Shown here piece by piece: positions 18,701 through 27,617 of a stretch of DNA of 34,744 nt. The notes beneath the pieces are model-generated. The model did no database searches. It saw only the letters and a list, made by a program, of their open reading frames with translations, and was not told where the DNA came from. Positions within the stretch are counted from its first letter, which is position 1, and every line of letters starts with the position of its first letter. Source of the stretch: Methylococcales bacterium. Its GTDB lineage: Bacteria > Pseudomonadota > Gammaproteobacteria > Methylococcales > Methylomonadaceae. The DNA lies in contig JAQTMV010000027.1 in NCBI GenBank assembly GCA_028714175.1, forward strand, positions 1-34,744, given 5' to 3'. Made by a program: the position numbers and the translations under genes.

Positions 18701-20051
18701 GCCTTTAACCTACGAAGACATTTTGCAGGAAATCATACGCAGCCGCATGGAAGGATTTGGCCCTGCCACAGCAGAACAGCTCGCCGAACCTTTGGAATTC
18801 GCGACGTCAAAAATCGAGCTGGCCTTATTGGCCCTGGAACAGCAGGGCACCTTGCTGCAGGGCCATTTTACGCCCGGCGCATCAGCCATCCAATGGTGTG
18901 AACGGGGCTTATTGGCACGCATACACCGTTACACGTTAAAACAGCTGCGCAGTGAAATAGAACCGGTAGCCCCGTCAGACTTTATGCGTTTTTTGTTCCG
19001 CTGGCATGGTTTGCATGATCCGGTAACCGGCGAAGCCGGACTGGCAAAGGTTTTGCAGCAGCTAGAGGGCTGCAACCTGCCCGCTTCCTGTTGGGAATCA
19101 GAGATATTGGCCAGGCGTATAAAGCCCTATTTTGCTTCGGAACTGGACCAACTCTGCACTGCAGGCCGGTTTATCTGGCTAAGATTAAAACAGCCTGGCG
19201 AAAGTAATCCGAAATCGGCCGGGAAAACCACGCCGATTGCGCTGATCTCGCGCGCCAATATCGACTACTGGCGGCATTTGTCAGCACTTCCCGATAAAGC
19301 CGCTATGGAATTGTCCGGCAACGCCCTGAAAGTTTATGCCGCGCTGAAAGAATGGGGCGCCAGTTTTTTTCAGGAACTGATCAGCGAAACCGGCTTGCTG
19401 AAAACTCAACTCGAAGAAGCGCTGGGCGAATTGGCCGCCTCCGGTTTGATTACCTCCGACAGCTACCAGGGCCTGCGCATGCTGGTTATGCCGCAGAAAA
19501 TCCTGCACCGGCGCAGCAAACGCTACCCCACCCATGATCCCATGGCGGCTGCAGGCCGATGGTCATTATTACGTCCGTCCCGAGCCCCCTTTACAGACAG
19601 CTATGAACACGTCGAGCATATCGCACGAACTTTACTGCTGCGTTATGGCGTGGTGTTTCGCAAAGTTCTCGAACGGGAAGAAGGCATCCCCAGCTGGCGG
19701 GAATTGCTTTATATCTACCGCCGACTGGAAGCTCGCGGCAACATTCGCGGCGGCCGTTTCGTACAAGGCTTTGCCGGCGAACAGTTCGCCCTGCCCGAAG
19801 CGCTCAGCCTGCTAAAAGATATCCGCAAAATTGGTAAAGAAGCCGAATTGACTGTGCTCAGCACCGCCGATCCGTTAAATCTGACCGGCATTATTACTCC
19901 GGGCGACCGGGTCGCGTCTTCATCAAGCCAGCGTCTGGTATATCGGGAAGGCCTGCCGATGGCGCATGGCTCGCGCAGCAAAATCCAATATCTACAGACT
20001 TTGGATGCGGAACATCAATGGCAGTTGAGATGGGCCTTGATGGGGAAGTAG
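15774..20051 (+). CDS. lhr: Lhr-type large ATP-dependent helicase
   Basis: This 1425-residue superfamily 2 helicase is close to full-length bacterial Lhr (about 1500 residues), and so includes the Lhr core and the long C-terminal domain. Motifs: Q-motif region (SEVQCLAWP, about 24-32), Walker A PTGSGKT (45-51), DEIH (about 168-171), SATQ (about 204-207), the motif IV region FVNTRRLAERAAAAL, and motif VI VGRSGH (about 359-364). The Lhr-specific winged-helix and beta-sheet regions follow, with MNGGAIPDQFDYDV and GRSYELSAAVSEL. Lhr translocates on single-stranded DNA and unwinds DNA and RNA-DNA hybrids, and is tied to DNA repair. No ligase or nuclease gene is adjacent. No frameshift is seen. Confidence 0.92.
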   Translation: MSPVLSSFHPVVADWFLSQFAAPSEVQCLAWPAIQAGQSTLIAAPTGSGKTLAAFLAVIDELVKQGLASSLPDQTQVLYISPLKALSNDIHKNLEQPLTGIGMALLEDSLPGVVIRAQTRTGDTSQAERAAMKRFHPHILVTTPESLFILLTSESGREMLKTVRSVIVDEIHALAGNKRGAHLMLSLERLVQLTGQPPVRIGLSATQKPLTAIAHYLTGHRNVPCTIIDTGHVRQRDLLVEVTSSPLEAVMANEVWTEIYDRLEQLINEHHTTLIFVNTRRLAERAAAALADRLGEAAVTAHHGSLAKEHRLSAEHRLKQGQLKALVATASLELGIDIGDVDLVCQLGSPHTIAAFLQRVGRSGHSLGAIPKGRLFPLSRDDLLECTGLLAAIAKDQLDSIQIPDHPLDVLAQQIVAEVACREWQEQELFQVIIKAWPYRSLTLDQYTAVVKMLGDGYHTRRGRRGAYLHRDVVHGVLRPRKGARLTAIMNGGAIPDQFDYDVILQPESLFIGTLNEDFAFESLPGDIFQLGNSSYRMLKIEQGKVFVEDAHGQPPNIPFWFGEAPGRSYELSAAVSELTATIDHLLELGEDEARQFIFNELALPAAAAEQLYDYLATAKAALTVLPTFNNIIFERFFDETGDMHFVIHSVYGSRVNKAWGLALRKRFCRRFNFELQAAANENNIVLSLGPTHSFPLKEPAGYLKADTVKDVLIQALLAAPMFPTRWRWVANTALAVPRNRAGKKVPAYFQRNDAEDLIAIIFPDQLACFENIAGDREVPAHPLVNQTLWDCLHELMDIDGLQQLLSGIENGSITIITRDLTSPSPMAQEIINAKAYAFLDNAPAEERRTLAIQQRRFGSPEEAAEIGRLNPEAIERVCNEAWPETRNEDELHEALVILGFMTEQEGERGPLSKQHPITQSISGMLDVLQNDQRAAVMILPHGQRLWVAAERLYELQILFPDAKLSPAIAAVPPDKPLTYEDILQEIIRSRMEGFGPATAEQLAEPLEFATSKIELALLALEQQGTLLQGHFTPGASAIQWCERGLLARIHRYTLKQLRSEIEPVAPSDFMRFLFRWHGLHDPVTGEAGLAKVLQQLEGCNLPASCWESEILARRIKPYFASELDQLCTAGRFIWLRLKQPGESNPKSAGKTTPIALISRANIDYWRHLSALPDKAAMELSGNALKVYAALKEWGASFFQELISETGLLKTQLEEALGELAASGLITSDSYQGLRMLVMPQKILHRRSKRYPTHDPMAAAGRWSLLRPSRAPFTDSYEHVEHIARTLLLRYGVVFRKVLEREEGIPSWRELLYIYRRLEARGNIRGGRFVQGFAGEQFALPEALSLLKDIRKIGKEAELTVLSTADPLNLTGIITPGDRVASSSSQRLVYREGLPMAHGSRSKIQYLQTLDAEHQWQLRWALMGK

Positions 20052-20075
20052 AGTTATTTTGTTATTGCCCAAAGC

Positions 20076-20100
20076 CGGACGGGTTATTTTACCCCGTCCG
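20076..20100 (+). repeat. GC-rich palindrome downstream of lhr
   Basis: An 8-bp stem CGGACGGG/CCCGTCCG (20076-20083, 20093-20100) encloses an AT-only loop. It shares the GGACGGGNT/ACCCCGTCC core with the hairpin at 20147, so the two look like tandem copies of one REP-like unit. Confidence 0.55.
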
Positions 20101-20146
20101 CAGGGTTTCAAGTATGTTTCAAAAATAGAGTAAGCTTCAAAACGTT

Positions 20147-20187
20147 CAGGACGGGGTTACAAACCCCGTCCTGCGCGGGGTTTTTTT
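20147..20187 (+). terminator. Probable rho-independent terminator of lhr
   Basis: A perfect 12-bp stem CAGGACGGGGTT/AACCCCGTCCTG with loop ACA (20147-20173) is followed by GCGGGG and a run of seven T (20181-20187). It is well placed to end the lhr transcript. It could equally be a REP-like repeat serving as a terminator. Confidence 0.6.
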
Positions 20188-20534
20188 GGCTTATTGACAA
20201 CGGCAGGCTAATGGGTGACCCCAGTTACTTCAGTTCAACACTCGATACGGTTAGTTGGTTAGACCTTATGAAGACAATCCATCGCCTTCCCGTCAGGGAC
20301 TTTAACCCTGAAAGAAACGACAAGCTTCGCTTGCCGCACTAACGTAGAGCTAACCGGGCGCGGCCCGGAAAGCTGAAAAAAAACCGTATTACTTCCACGC
20401 TCCGGTTGAGCGCCATGTTGGACGATGCCGCTATCGCGGAGAAAAGCCCCGGGACCGATTAATCTATTAAAATGTAACATCAAACCCTCAATCAGAGGGG
20501 ATCGTTCAACACCAAATAATGAGGTTACAAAGCA
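20188..20534. other. Structured non-coding leader before the recombinase fragment
   Basis: No supported gene is seen. The stretch is GC-richer than its surroundings and carries several small hairpins, including CAAGC/GCTTG (20320-20332 area) and CCGGGC/GCCCGG (around 20355-20369), ending in an AT-rich run before the recombinase start. A 74-codon minus-strand frame spans much of it but lacks a ribosome site and family. It may be the terminal region of the element that brought the recombinase. Confidence 0.4.
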
Positions 20535-20828
20535 ATGACATCATCATCCGAAATAGATTTCAAGCAGAATGATCAAACGCATCTTAAACACCTTAAGCTT
20601 AAAGGACTTCAGCCCAAGACGATAGAGGCCTACGCCCGCGTCATGCGGCTCATCGGTGCGTATTTCGATTATCAAATTGATGATCTGTCCGAATCGCAGT
20701 TGACCGATTATTTCAGCGATTTGCTGGAATCGCATTCCTGGAGTAGCGTTAAATTTGATTTGTACGGTCTTAAATTCTTCTATACCTATGTTTTGAACAA
20801 GCCTTGGCCAGCACTTACTCCCATTTGA
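20535..20828 (+). pseudogene. Truncated tyrosine recombinase (N-terminal domain only)
   Basis: These 97 codons match the SAM-like N-terminal DNA-binding domain of the integrase group often carried beside IS91-type transposases: HLKLKGLQPKTIEAYARVMR, DLSESQLTDYF and SWSSVKFDLYGLKFFYTYVL. Intact relatives run to roughly 300 residues with the catalytic R-H-R-Y set; here the frame ends at KPWPALTPI, so the catalytic domain is entirely missing. The ATG has AGGTTACAAAGCA upstream, a usable ribosome site. The fragment may make only a DNA-binding stub, or nothing. Confidence 0.8.
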
Positions 20829-20882
20829 TTCAAAAATCGTATACTTTTAAGTTCGCGAAACAGTGAATCTATGGAGGAGGCA

Positions 20883-21363
20883 ATGATCCGCAGAATACGC
20901 CATCAGTATCGAGCACCTCAAGACCGGGAAGCCTGGCAATAACAGTATTATGGGTATCAAAAATATTGGCAACGCAGACGGCTTTTAGCGCTGAAAGCGG
21001 TGACGGCCAGAGCTTAGCGGCGGTGTGCCGCCAGCAAAAGGTTCGTCGGCAAACGTTGACGCATTGGCTCGACAACTATTTACACGGAGGTTTTAACGCG
21101 CTGTTCGTGCGAGCACCTGTGCATAGAGCGCAGCTTTTGTCTGCTCAGCGGCAGCGCATCGTGCGTTATATTATGCTGCATAAAACGCCTGCTGATTATG
21201 GCATAGACAGCTGGATGAATTTGCTTTGCAGAGCACGCCTTACACGCATTACGCCTGGGCTGAGAAAAACACCAAGTCTAAGATACCGAGCGATGAACGC
21301 CACCGGCAAAAACTCAATGGTTTTTTAGGAGAAATAATGCCAAAAAAGCGTGCTTTCGCTTGA
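20883..21363 (+). pseudogene. Decayed IS630-like transposase
   Basis: Pieces lie in three frames. The first includes YWQRRRLLALKAV (about 20960-21000). The second carries a helix-turn-helix segment: GQSLAAVCRQQKVRRQTLTH, WLDNYLHGGFNALF, then QLLSAQRQRIVRYIMLHKTP and DYGIDS. The third reads THYAWAEKNTKSKIPSDERH and RQKLNGF and stops at 21363. A large part between DYGIDS and the HYAWAEK block is deleted, and so is the distal catalytic region. The order and wording fit IS630-type elements. It sits directly behind the truncated recombinase, so this spot has taken more than one insertion. Confidence 0.7.
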
Positions 21364-21796
21364 TTCGTGTGATTTTTTTTGTATTTCTTTGGGTGAGAAC
21401 AACTATGAGCCTTAAGACCGATACGCTCCTAGTCGCCCCGGTTTCGCTGGCACCAGATGCGTATCGTCAAGCTTGATATGGCAACCGGAACTGACATTAA
21501 TAAAGGAATTTCTGTTAATTGTAATTTGGGGCTACGTTACGGCAAAAATGCCAAATTTTTTCGTAACCATGGCATTTTGGGGTCAATGCCAGTCTCCAAC
21601 CGCTCCTTGCTAAAAGATTTCCCTCCTTTTTATGCTCCTACAGGCGCGCCTTCCCACTCTGCGTGTAAATCATTACGAACAGCTTATTGGGTGTTAGAAT
21701 ACAGACATTAAAATATTTATTGGATTAGATGTATGTTGTCTATATCTAACATATACAACCCTGGCATCGTTAAGTACATACCTAAAAGAGGACACC
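21364..21796. other. Intergenic stretch upstream of the UPF0182 gene
   Basis: No gene is supported; an 84-codon frame (21457-21711) lacks a ribosome site and a recognisable family. A 9-bp inverted repeat AAAATGCCA/TGGCATTTT lies at 21545-21553 and 21570-21578. The last 80 bases are AT-rich and probably hold the promoter of the downstream gene, but I cannot pick -35/-10 boxes with confidence. Confidence 0.4.
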
Positions 21797-24454
21797 ATGC
21801 GGAACCTGAAGTTTATACCCGCGATAACTGGAGCGATACTTGTCATCGCTCTTATTTTATATGTCGCTTTCTATTTCATATTTCTTGATCTGTTTGTGGA
21901 TTTATGGTGGTTTCAATCATTAAAGCTTGAGGCTTATTTCTGGTTAAGATTGCTCTACAAGTTCTTTATTTCCGGCGGCGTAACGCTGGCATTCTTTACC
22001 ATTTTCTTTTTTCATTTCTGGATTGCATCCCGTTATCTGGGTATAAATCCGCCGGATGAAGTTCTCAATAAATTAGATAAGCGCCGCCGATTTCAGCGTT
22101 TTGCTGACAAGTTCATGAGTGGATCAGTAAAAGTTTATACGCCGATATCGTTAGCGCTGGCCATATTTGTTGCCATACCTTTTTATAATCAGTGGGAAAC
22201 GTCATTACTGTTCTTTTTTGGCAGTGATTCGGGCGTAACCGATACGGTATACGGAAATGATGTCAGTTTCTACATGCTGTTTTATCCCATTTACCAGCTT
22301 ATCCAGAAAGAGTTATTGATAACAGCCATTCTGATATTTTGTATGGTAGGTATTCTGTATTGGCTGGAGCATATTTTTGTACCCGATCAAAAAAAAGAAT
22401 TCCCATTGGGTGCTAAAGTTCATTTAACTATTTTAATCGGCTTTGTTGTCGCATTTGTAGTCTGGGGATTCCTGCTGCATCGGTTTTCGCTGCTTTATAC
22501 TGACGTACACGAACCGGTATTTTATGGCCCCGGATTTGTAGAAATACGCTATAAACTGCCGCTTATATGGCTGGGAATAGTGACCTTTCTGGCAACAGCA
22601 TTGACTGCGATCCTGTTTATTTTTTCAGAAAAGCACCGTATCAAAGCGCCCTTGTTAATATCACTCACCATTTTTCTCTGTGTTCTAGGGTTGCCGAAGG
22701 TTCAATTTATACCTGATTTAATTCAGAAATATATTGTTAATCCGAATCCGGTTAAAACAGAAAAGCCGTTTATCCAGCACAATATTAATGCCACACTGGA
22801 TGCCTATGATTTAAGAAATATCGAGACAATAGACTTGAACATCAAGCTGGATGCCACGCAGGACATCAATACCTGGGGCACTCAGAAATTTTTTGAGAAT
22901 ATTCCGGTATGGGATAGAGAATACCTCATCGATGGCTATAAGCAATTACAGGAGATAAGACCGTACTACCAATTCTTGAGCGTCGATGAAGATCGCTATT
23001 TTATTCTGGACCATACCCGGCAGGTTAATCTGGCGGCGAGAGAAATCAATATATCGAGGTTGCCGGCTGAAGCGCAAAACTGGGAAAACACCCATTTGCG
23101 CTATACCCATGGCTATGGCGCTGTCGCCAGTCCTGCTGCACAGGATGCTGAAAGACCTTTAGTCTGGTATTTACGCGATTTAAATATGTATTCCGATGTC
23201 GGCTTCAGCGTAAAAAATCCTGATATCTACTACGGTCAGGAGCAGCTCGACTACGCGATAGTCCCCAACAAACTTGATATCGTAGGAATTGCCGGTTCTG
23301 GTCCACCAGACTTGGTTGCAGCTTACCATGGGGAAGGGGGTATTTCCATTCCATCCCTGTTCAGAAAAGCATTATTTGCCTTTTATTTTAAAGATGAAAA
23401 AATATTCTTTTCAATCAATATCTCTGACCAGAGTAAACTCAAGATGCGCAGAAACATCAATGAGCGCATCAAAAAGCTGACACCCTTCCTGCATCAGGAT
23501 AAAGATCCGTATCTGGTGATAGTCAAGGATCGTTTCTACTGGATACAGGATGCTTACACCTTATCTAACTCGTATCCGGTTTCCAAACCTGCCGCCGATG
23601 ATTACCTGGATGGCGATGAAAAATTCAACTATATTCGCAACTCAGTGAAAATTGTTGTCGATGCCTACGATGGCGATGTCGATTTTTATATTTCTGATCC
23701 ATCAGATGCCATTATCAAGGCATACAGCAGCGCATATCCAGGATTGTTTAAAAATCTGGATGAGATGCCAACTGAATTACGGCAGCATTTACGTTATCCC
23801 CGTGATCTTTTTTATATGCAGATGAAAGTTTATGCCAAATACCATCAGGTTAGTCCTGAATTATTCTATGAACAGGCTGAAACCTGGCAATTTGCAGATG
23901 TCCGCGGACAGCCTGTATTGCCTTATTATCAGACGATGGATTTTGGAAGCTGTAATAACAGGGAAGAATTTGTCATGATCAATCCCATGACACCGATTAA
24001 TAGGCCTAATCTCAGTATGGTAGGAGTTGCCGGCATATTGGATAAAAAAAAATGCGGTCTGGATTACAAACCCGGCATTACGGTTTTCAAGTTCGGCAAG
24101 GAAGTGCAGGTCAACGGCCCTGCACAGGTTGAAGCATTGATTAACCAAAATCCGGAAATATCTGCGCAATTTACGTTATGGGGTCAGGGAGGGTCGAGGG
24201 TTGACATGGGACGCATGATTATTTTACCGATGGGAAATAGCGTACTCTATGTACAACCCGTATACATCACTGCTTCTACTAAAACTAAAATACCCGAACT
24301 ACTCCGTCTGATTGTTTCTATCGGCAACAACACTGTAATGGATAAAACCTTATGGTCTGCGTTTGAACGTTTAAAAAAAATATACATTAAGAATGCAGCT
24401 CAAAGCGATGGAGCAGAAACGCCTAAAGCAATTGATAAACCGTTAAAAAATTAA
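21797..24454 (+). CDS. UPF0182 family large membrane protein
   Basis: This 885-residue member of the UPF0182 (COG1615) family has a function that is not established. The first 320 residues hold about seven membrane helices, with the family opening FVDLWWFQSLKLEAYFW and HRFSLLYTDVHEPVFYGPGF. The remainder is a large soluble, probably extracytoplasmic part with NINATLDAYDL, LRYTHGYGAVASPA, YYGQEQLDYAIVP and RYPRDLFYMQM, all typical of the family. The ATG has an AGAGGA ribosome site seven bases upstream. It is a single-gene unit flanked by mobile-element debris on its left and the convergent rsd gene on its right. Length and blocks look intact. Confidence 0.88.
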   Translation: MRNLKFIPAITGAILVIALILYVAFYFIFLDLFVDLWWFQSLKLEAYFWLRLLYKFFISGGVTLAFFTIFFFHFWIASRYLGINPPDEVLNKLDKRRRFQRFADKFMSGSVKVYTPISLALAIFVAIPFYNQWETSLLFFFGSDSGVTDTVYGNDVSFYMLFYPIYQLIQKELLITAILIFCMVGILYWLEHIFVPDQKKEFPLGAKVHLTILIGFVVAFVVWGFLLHRFSLLYTDVHEPVFYGPGFVEIRYKLPLIWLGIVTFLATALTAILFIFSEKHRIKAPLLISLTIFLCVLGLPKVQFIPDLIQKYIVNPNPVKTEKPFIQHNINATLDAYDLRNIETIDLNIKLDATQDINTWGTQKFFENIPVWDREYLIDGYKQLQEIRPYYQFLSVDEDRYFILDHTRQVNLAAREINISRLPAEAQNWENTHLRYTHGYGAVASPAAQDAERPLVWYLRDLNMYSDVGFSVKNPDIYYGQEQLDYAIVPNKLDIVGIAGSGPPDLVAAYHGEGGISIPSLFRKALFAFYFKDEKIFFSINISDQSKLKMRRNINERIKKLTPFLHQDKDPYLVIVKDRFYWIQDAYTLSNSYPVSKPAADDYLDGDEKFNYIRNSVKIVVDAYDGDVDFYISDPSDAIIKAYSSAYPGLFKNLDEMPTELRQHLRYPRDLFYMQMKVYAKYHQVSPELFYEQAETWQFADVRGQPVLPYYQTMDFGSCNNREEFVMINPMTPINRPNLSMVGVAGILDKKKCGLDYKPGITVFKFGKEVQVNGPAQVEALINQNPEISAQFTLWGQGGSRVDMGRMIILPMGNSVLYVQPVYITASTKTKIPELLRLIVSIGNNTVMDKTLWSAFERLKKIYIKNAAQSDGAETPKAIDKPLKN

Positions 24455-24662
24455 AGTGCCAAGGCTGTATAGAGCGTTATCTTTGGTTAGCGATAACATG
24501 ACCCAATATTTTCAAAGAGTTGTCGGGTTATATTGCCCTGGCCCGACATTGATTTTAGTTGCCTGCTCACCTTACTGGCTGGCTAAAGTCCCCCCGGGAG
24601 TTATTGAAACAAGCAGCTTGCTTCTTTAAAAAAGTTCTTCTGTGTGGTCTGCAGCTACTAAC

Positions 24663-25109
24663 CTATTGCTGCATCAACTCACAAAGCCGGTCTTCCAAAT
24701 CAATTCTTTTTGCCAGACTTTCGCCCAAAACTGATAAATCCTGTTCCAGCTCATCAAAAGAATTTATTTCTTCAATATTTTGATACTTATCATTAAATGT
24801 AATTGCTTCTTCCGTGATTGATGAAAACTCGGGGTAAATCGCTGTTGCGATGGACAGAATACGCTGACGGCGCTCTGTGCCTGCAAGTATACGATCATAA
24901 ACACCAAAATGGCCAAGGGAAACATAATCAACCAGTATTTGCGAAAACTGTGTCAATAAAGTTTTTACTGCATCATTAGCTGAAAAAGGCTTTAATTCGG
25001 CGACATGACAATACAAAGACCATAATTCCTGTCTTTCGTTTTGTAATTCGGTTATTAGTTGACAAGCCTGCTGTCTTCTTTCTGTGTGGACTGGCGTTGC
25101 AATAGACAT
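24663..25109 (-). CDS. rsd: Rsd/AlgQ-like anti-sigma-70 regulator
   Basis: This all-helical protein of 148 residues matches the Rsd/AlgQ family: a RQQACQLITELQNERQELWSLY helix, then LVDYVSLGHFGVYDRIL (very close to the Rsd signature), and a C-terminal LSVLGESLAKRIDLEDRLCEL. Rsd binds the housekeeping sigma factor and frees core RNA polymerase for alternative sigma factors in slow growth. I chose the ATG at 25109 because GAGGG lies five bases upstream; an in-frame ATG at 25121 overlaps that site and would add MRAF. It is alone on its strand and convergent with the UPF0182 gene. Confidence 0.85.
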   Translation of the reverse strand: MSIATPVHTERRQQACQLITELQNERQELWSLYCHVAELKPFSANDAVKTLLTQFSQILVDYVSLGHFGVYDRILAGTERRQRILSIATAIYPEFSSITEEAITFNDKYQNIEEINSFDELEQDLSVLGESLAKRIDLEDRLCELMQQ

Positions 25110-25352
25110 AAAAGCCCTCATTATTTTATTGGTAGCATTAATTTATGTTAGTTATCAAGGTAGAGCAATAAATAATTAACATTAAACCTCAGTAAACCAC
25201 AAAGAACGGTAAATACAGAAGAAAATCCTTGCTTGTGACTGCCCCTCTTGCTGTCTAAATACAGTTAGTCCAGATTTCTTCTTGCAAAAATAGCATATAA
25301 TCGTCATCCAGCAGTTAATCCGCTGTAACAACTAACGGGACTATAAGTCATT

Positions 25353-25451
25353 ATGAACCTCTTTTTAGGCGTGATTAAAATGATTTTGCAACTATTGTTC
25401 AATCCGGCTTTCAGCTTCTTTATTCCGGACACTAAAAATGTCAATGGTTAG
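25353..25451 (+). CDS. Possible small hydrophobic protein
   Basis: A 32-codon frame starts MNLFLGVIKMILQLLFNPAF and ends PDTKNVNG. It would form one membrane helix. It lies in the gap between rsd and aas, and its stop overlaps the 3' end of aas on the other strand. The ribosome site is poor (GGGA about 14 bases upstream), and I know no family. It is listed as a candidate only. Confidence 0.2.
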   Translation: MNLFLGVIKMILQLLFNPAFSFFIPDTKNVNG

Positions 25452-27582
25452 CGCTTGCCAATGCGGTAACAGCGGGATAATTGACCTTACCCGTTGCCAT
25501 AAGCGGAATTGCATCTACGATCAAAATCTTCTTGGGCAGACTGATAGGAGCAACTCCTGGCGATGCCGCCATCAGATCACTAATGGTTGCCTGTTTTTGT
25601 GTGGTAACCAGAATAACCTGTTCACCTTTTCTTGCATCGGATAAGCCGATTGCAGCGTGATGTGCATTAGGCCAGGCATTAATAGCCAGCTGTTCTACAG
25701 CGGTCAAGGAGACCATTTCTCCACTGACTTTGGCAAAACGTTTACTACGACCGCGAATGCTGATGAAGCCTTCATCATCGACATGAACAATATCGCCGGT
25801 GTTATACCAACCCTTGCCATAAATGGATTCAGGTGGAACCAGTTTACCGGGGTTATCGGCTAGAAGGTAACCCAGCATGATATTGGGGCCGCTGACATGC
25901 AGTTGTCCTGCATCATTAATTCCCGCAACAGGCTCCAGCTCATAATCCATAGCCGGCATGAACCGGCCAACGGTACCCGCCTTATAATATACAGGGGTGT
26001 TAACCGAGGTTACGGGGGCCGTTTCGGTAGCTCCATAACCTTCCAAAATACGAATACCAAATTTGTCAGCCCAAACCTGACGGGTGCTTTCCTGCAGTTT
26101 TTCCGCGCCGGCAACCACATAACGCATATTATAAAAGTCGTACGGGTGGGCTTTTTTAGCGTAAGCCGCTAGAAAGGTATTGGTGCCAAACATGATGGTT
26201 GCATCGATTTCGTAAGCAATTTCAGGGATGACGCCATAATGCAGCGGTGTTGGATAAAAGAATGCTTTCATGCCGCTAATAATCGGTAGTATGGTGCCGA
26301 CGGTAAAGCCAAAGGAATGAAACATGGGTAAAAAGTTGAGCACTATATCCCGGGAGTTAAAACTGATACAGGCTTCTAATTGTTTAAGATTGCCCAGAAT
26401 GTTGGCATGGGAAAGCACTACACCTTTGGGCGCTCCTTCCGAGCCGGAGGTGAATAAAACCACCGCCGGGCCGTCAGGACTGTATTGTTCATATTCATAC
26501 CAAAAATCAGCAGTTCTGCCTTTTATCAATGCAGTAAATTTGTCCAGCGCTGAAATATTTTTGGTCAAATCTTCCAGATACACTAACACACACTGTTTAC
26601 TTAACTGCTCGGCTTCTTCGTATAATTTACCCAGCTCTATAAAGCGTCGGGATGTTAAAACGGTTTTAACGAGAGCCGTTTGACAGGCAGAGAGCATAGC
26701 TGAGGAACCAATTGAATAATTCAACATTGCGGGGATGCGACTGTGTAACTGCAAGCCCAGGATAGTAATCAGGGTTTTAGTCGAGTTGGGCAGAAAAACG
26801 CCGACGTGCTCACCGCTTTCCGTGATGCCTTTTAGTTCATTGCCTAAAGCAATACTGCGCATGATTAAGCTGTTATAGGATAGCGGGATGGATTCCAGGT
26901 CTTCTATAATGACATGTTTACCACCATGTATCTTACGGGCTTCAAGCAGGCTTTTAAAAATGGTTTGCCGGTAAGGGCTGGTGGTAAACATCATTTTAGT
27001 CATAATATCCGCTAAATGATGACCGCAATAGATACGGCGATTTTTACCCTTGAGATTTTGGGGAGCAGAAATATGCGAAGGCGGTAAAATTTGAATGGTG
27101 ATTTTAGGAAATAAACGTAAACGGACGATTCTGTGCAGCTTTGAAAAATGCGTATATTGGGCGCCCGCTATGCGTACAGGCAAAATGACGGCTTCTGATT
27201 TGTCGGCGACCATACCGGTGCCATCATAAACTTTCATTAATGATCCGGTTATCGTAATGCGACCTTCAGGAAAAATAACAGTCTTGATGTCATTTTGCAG
27301 ATGATGAATCAAATCCTTTAATGATAAGGGATGTGTGGGATCCATCGGGAACACTTGCGATAACCTCAAAAAAGGTCTTAACCACCAACGTTGGGAAACC
27401 TGCGTATTGATCGCAAAAGTTATGTCATCGGGTAAAAATACGCCCAGCAGTAATGGATCCAGATAGGATGTATGATTGGCAATGATTAACACCCGGTTTC
27501 CGGCTTTTTCATAGTTGTCAAGACCGGTAACATCAATCCTGTATAGTAAAATCAGTAGCCAGCGTAAAATTTTTTTTAGCAT
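25441..27582 (-). CDS. aas: Acyltransferase/acyl-ACP synthetase fusion (Aas)
   Basis: This 713-residue bifunctional inner-membrane enzyme recycles lysophospholipid, mainly lysophosphatidylethanolamine. Residues 1-200 are a PlsC-type acyltransferase with NHTSYLD (36-42, the NHX4D catalytic motif) and FPEGR (104-108). The rest is an AMP-forming acyl-ACP synthetase with the P-loop FTSGSEGAPKG, EGYGATET, YNTGDIV and the C-terminal catalytic Lys in MATGKVNY. Length is almost that of E. coli Aas (719). Unlike E. coli Aas, no LplT transporter is attached or adjacent. The ATG has AAGGAGAACTC directly upstream. It is probably co-transcribed with the small membrane protein 35 bases upstream. Confidence 0.88.
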   Translation of the reverse strand: MLKKILRWLLILLYRIDVTGLDNYEKAGNRVLIIANHTSYLDPLLLGVFLPDDITFAINTQVSQRWWLRPFLRLSQVFPMDPTHPLSLKDLIHHLQNDIKTVIFPEGRITITGSLMKVYDGTGMVADKSEAVILPVRIAGAQYTHFSKLHRIVRLRLFPKITIQILPPSHISAPQNLKGKNRRIYCGHHLADIMTKMMFTTSPYRQTIFKSLLEARKIHGGKHVIIEDLESIPLSYNSLIMRSIALGNELKGITESGEHVGVFLPNSTKTLITILGLQLHSRIPAMLNYSIGSSAMLSACQTALVKTVLTSRRFIELGKLYEEAEQLSKQCVLVYLEDLTKNISALDKFTALIKGRTADFWYEYEQYSPDGPAVVLFTSGSEGAPKGVVLSHANILGNLKQLEACISFNSRDIVLNFLPMFHSFGFTVGTILPIISGMKAFFYPTPLHYGVIPEIAYEIDATIMFGTNTFLAAYAKKAHPYDFYNMRYVVAGAEKLQESTRQVWADKFGIRILEGYGATETAPVTSVNTPVYYKAGTVGRFMPAMDYELEPVAGINDAGQLHVSGPNIMLGYLLADNPGKLVPPESIYGKGWYNTGDIVHVDDEGFISIRGRSKRFAKVSGEMVSLTAVEQLAINAWPNAHHAAIGLSDARKGEQVILVTTQKQATISDLMAASPGVAPISLPKKILIVDAIPLMATGKVNYPAVTALASANH

Positions 27583-27617
27583 GAGTTCTCCTTACATTGC
27601 CTTGGCAGATACAAACT

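Noticed and set aside
20259..20483. Minus-strand 74-codon frame in the structured leader
   Set aside because: It spans several hairpins, has no ribosome site, and is better explained as non-coding element DNA.
21457..21711. 84-codon open frame before UPF0182
   Set aside because: It has no ribosome site or family, and it lies within debris after the IS630-like remnant.
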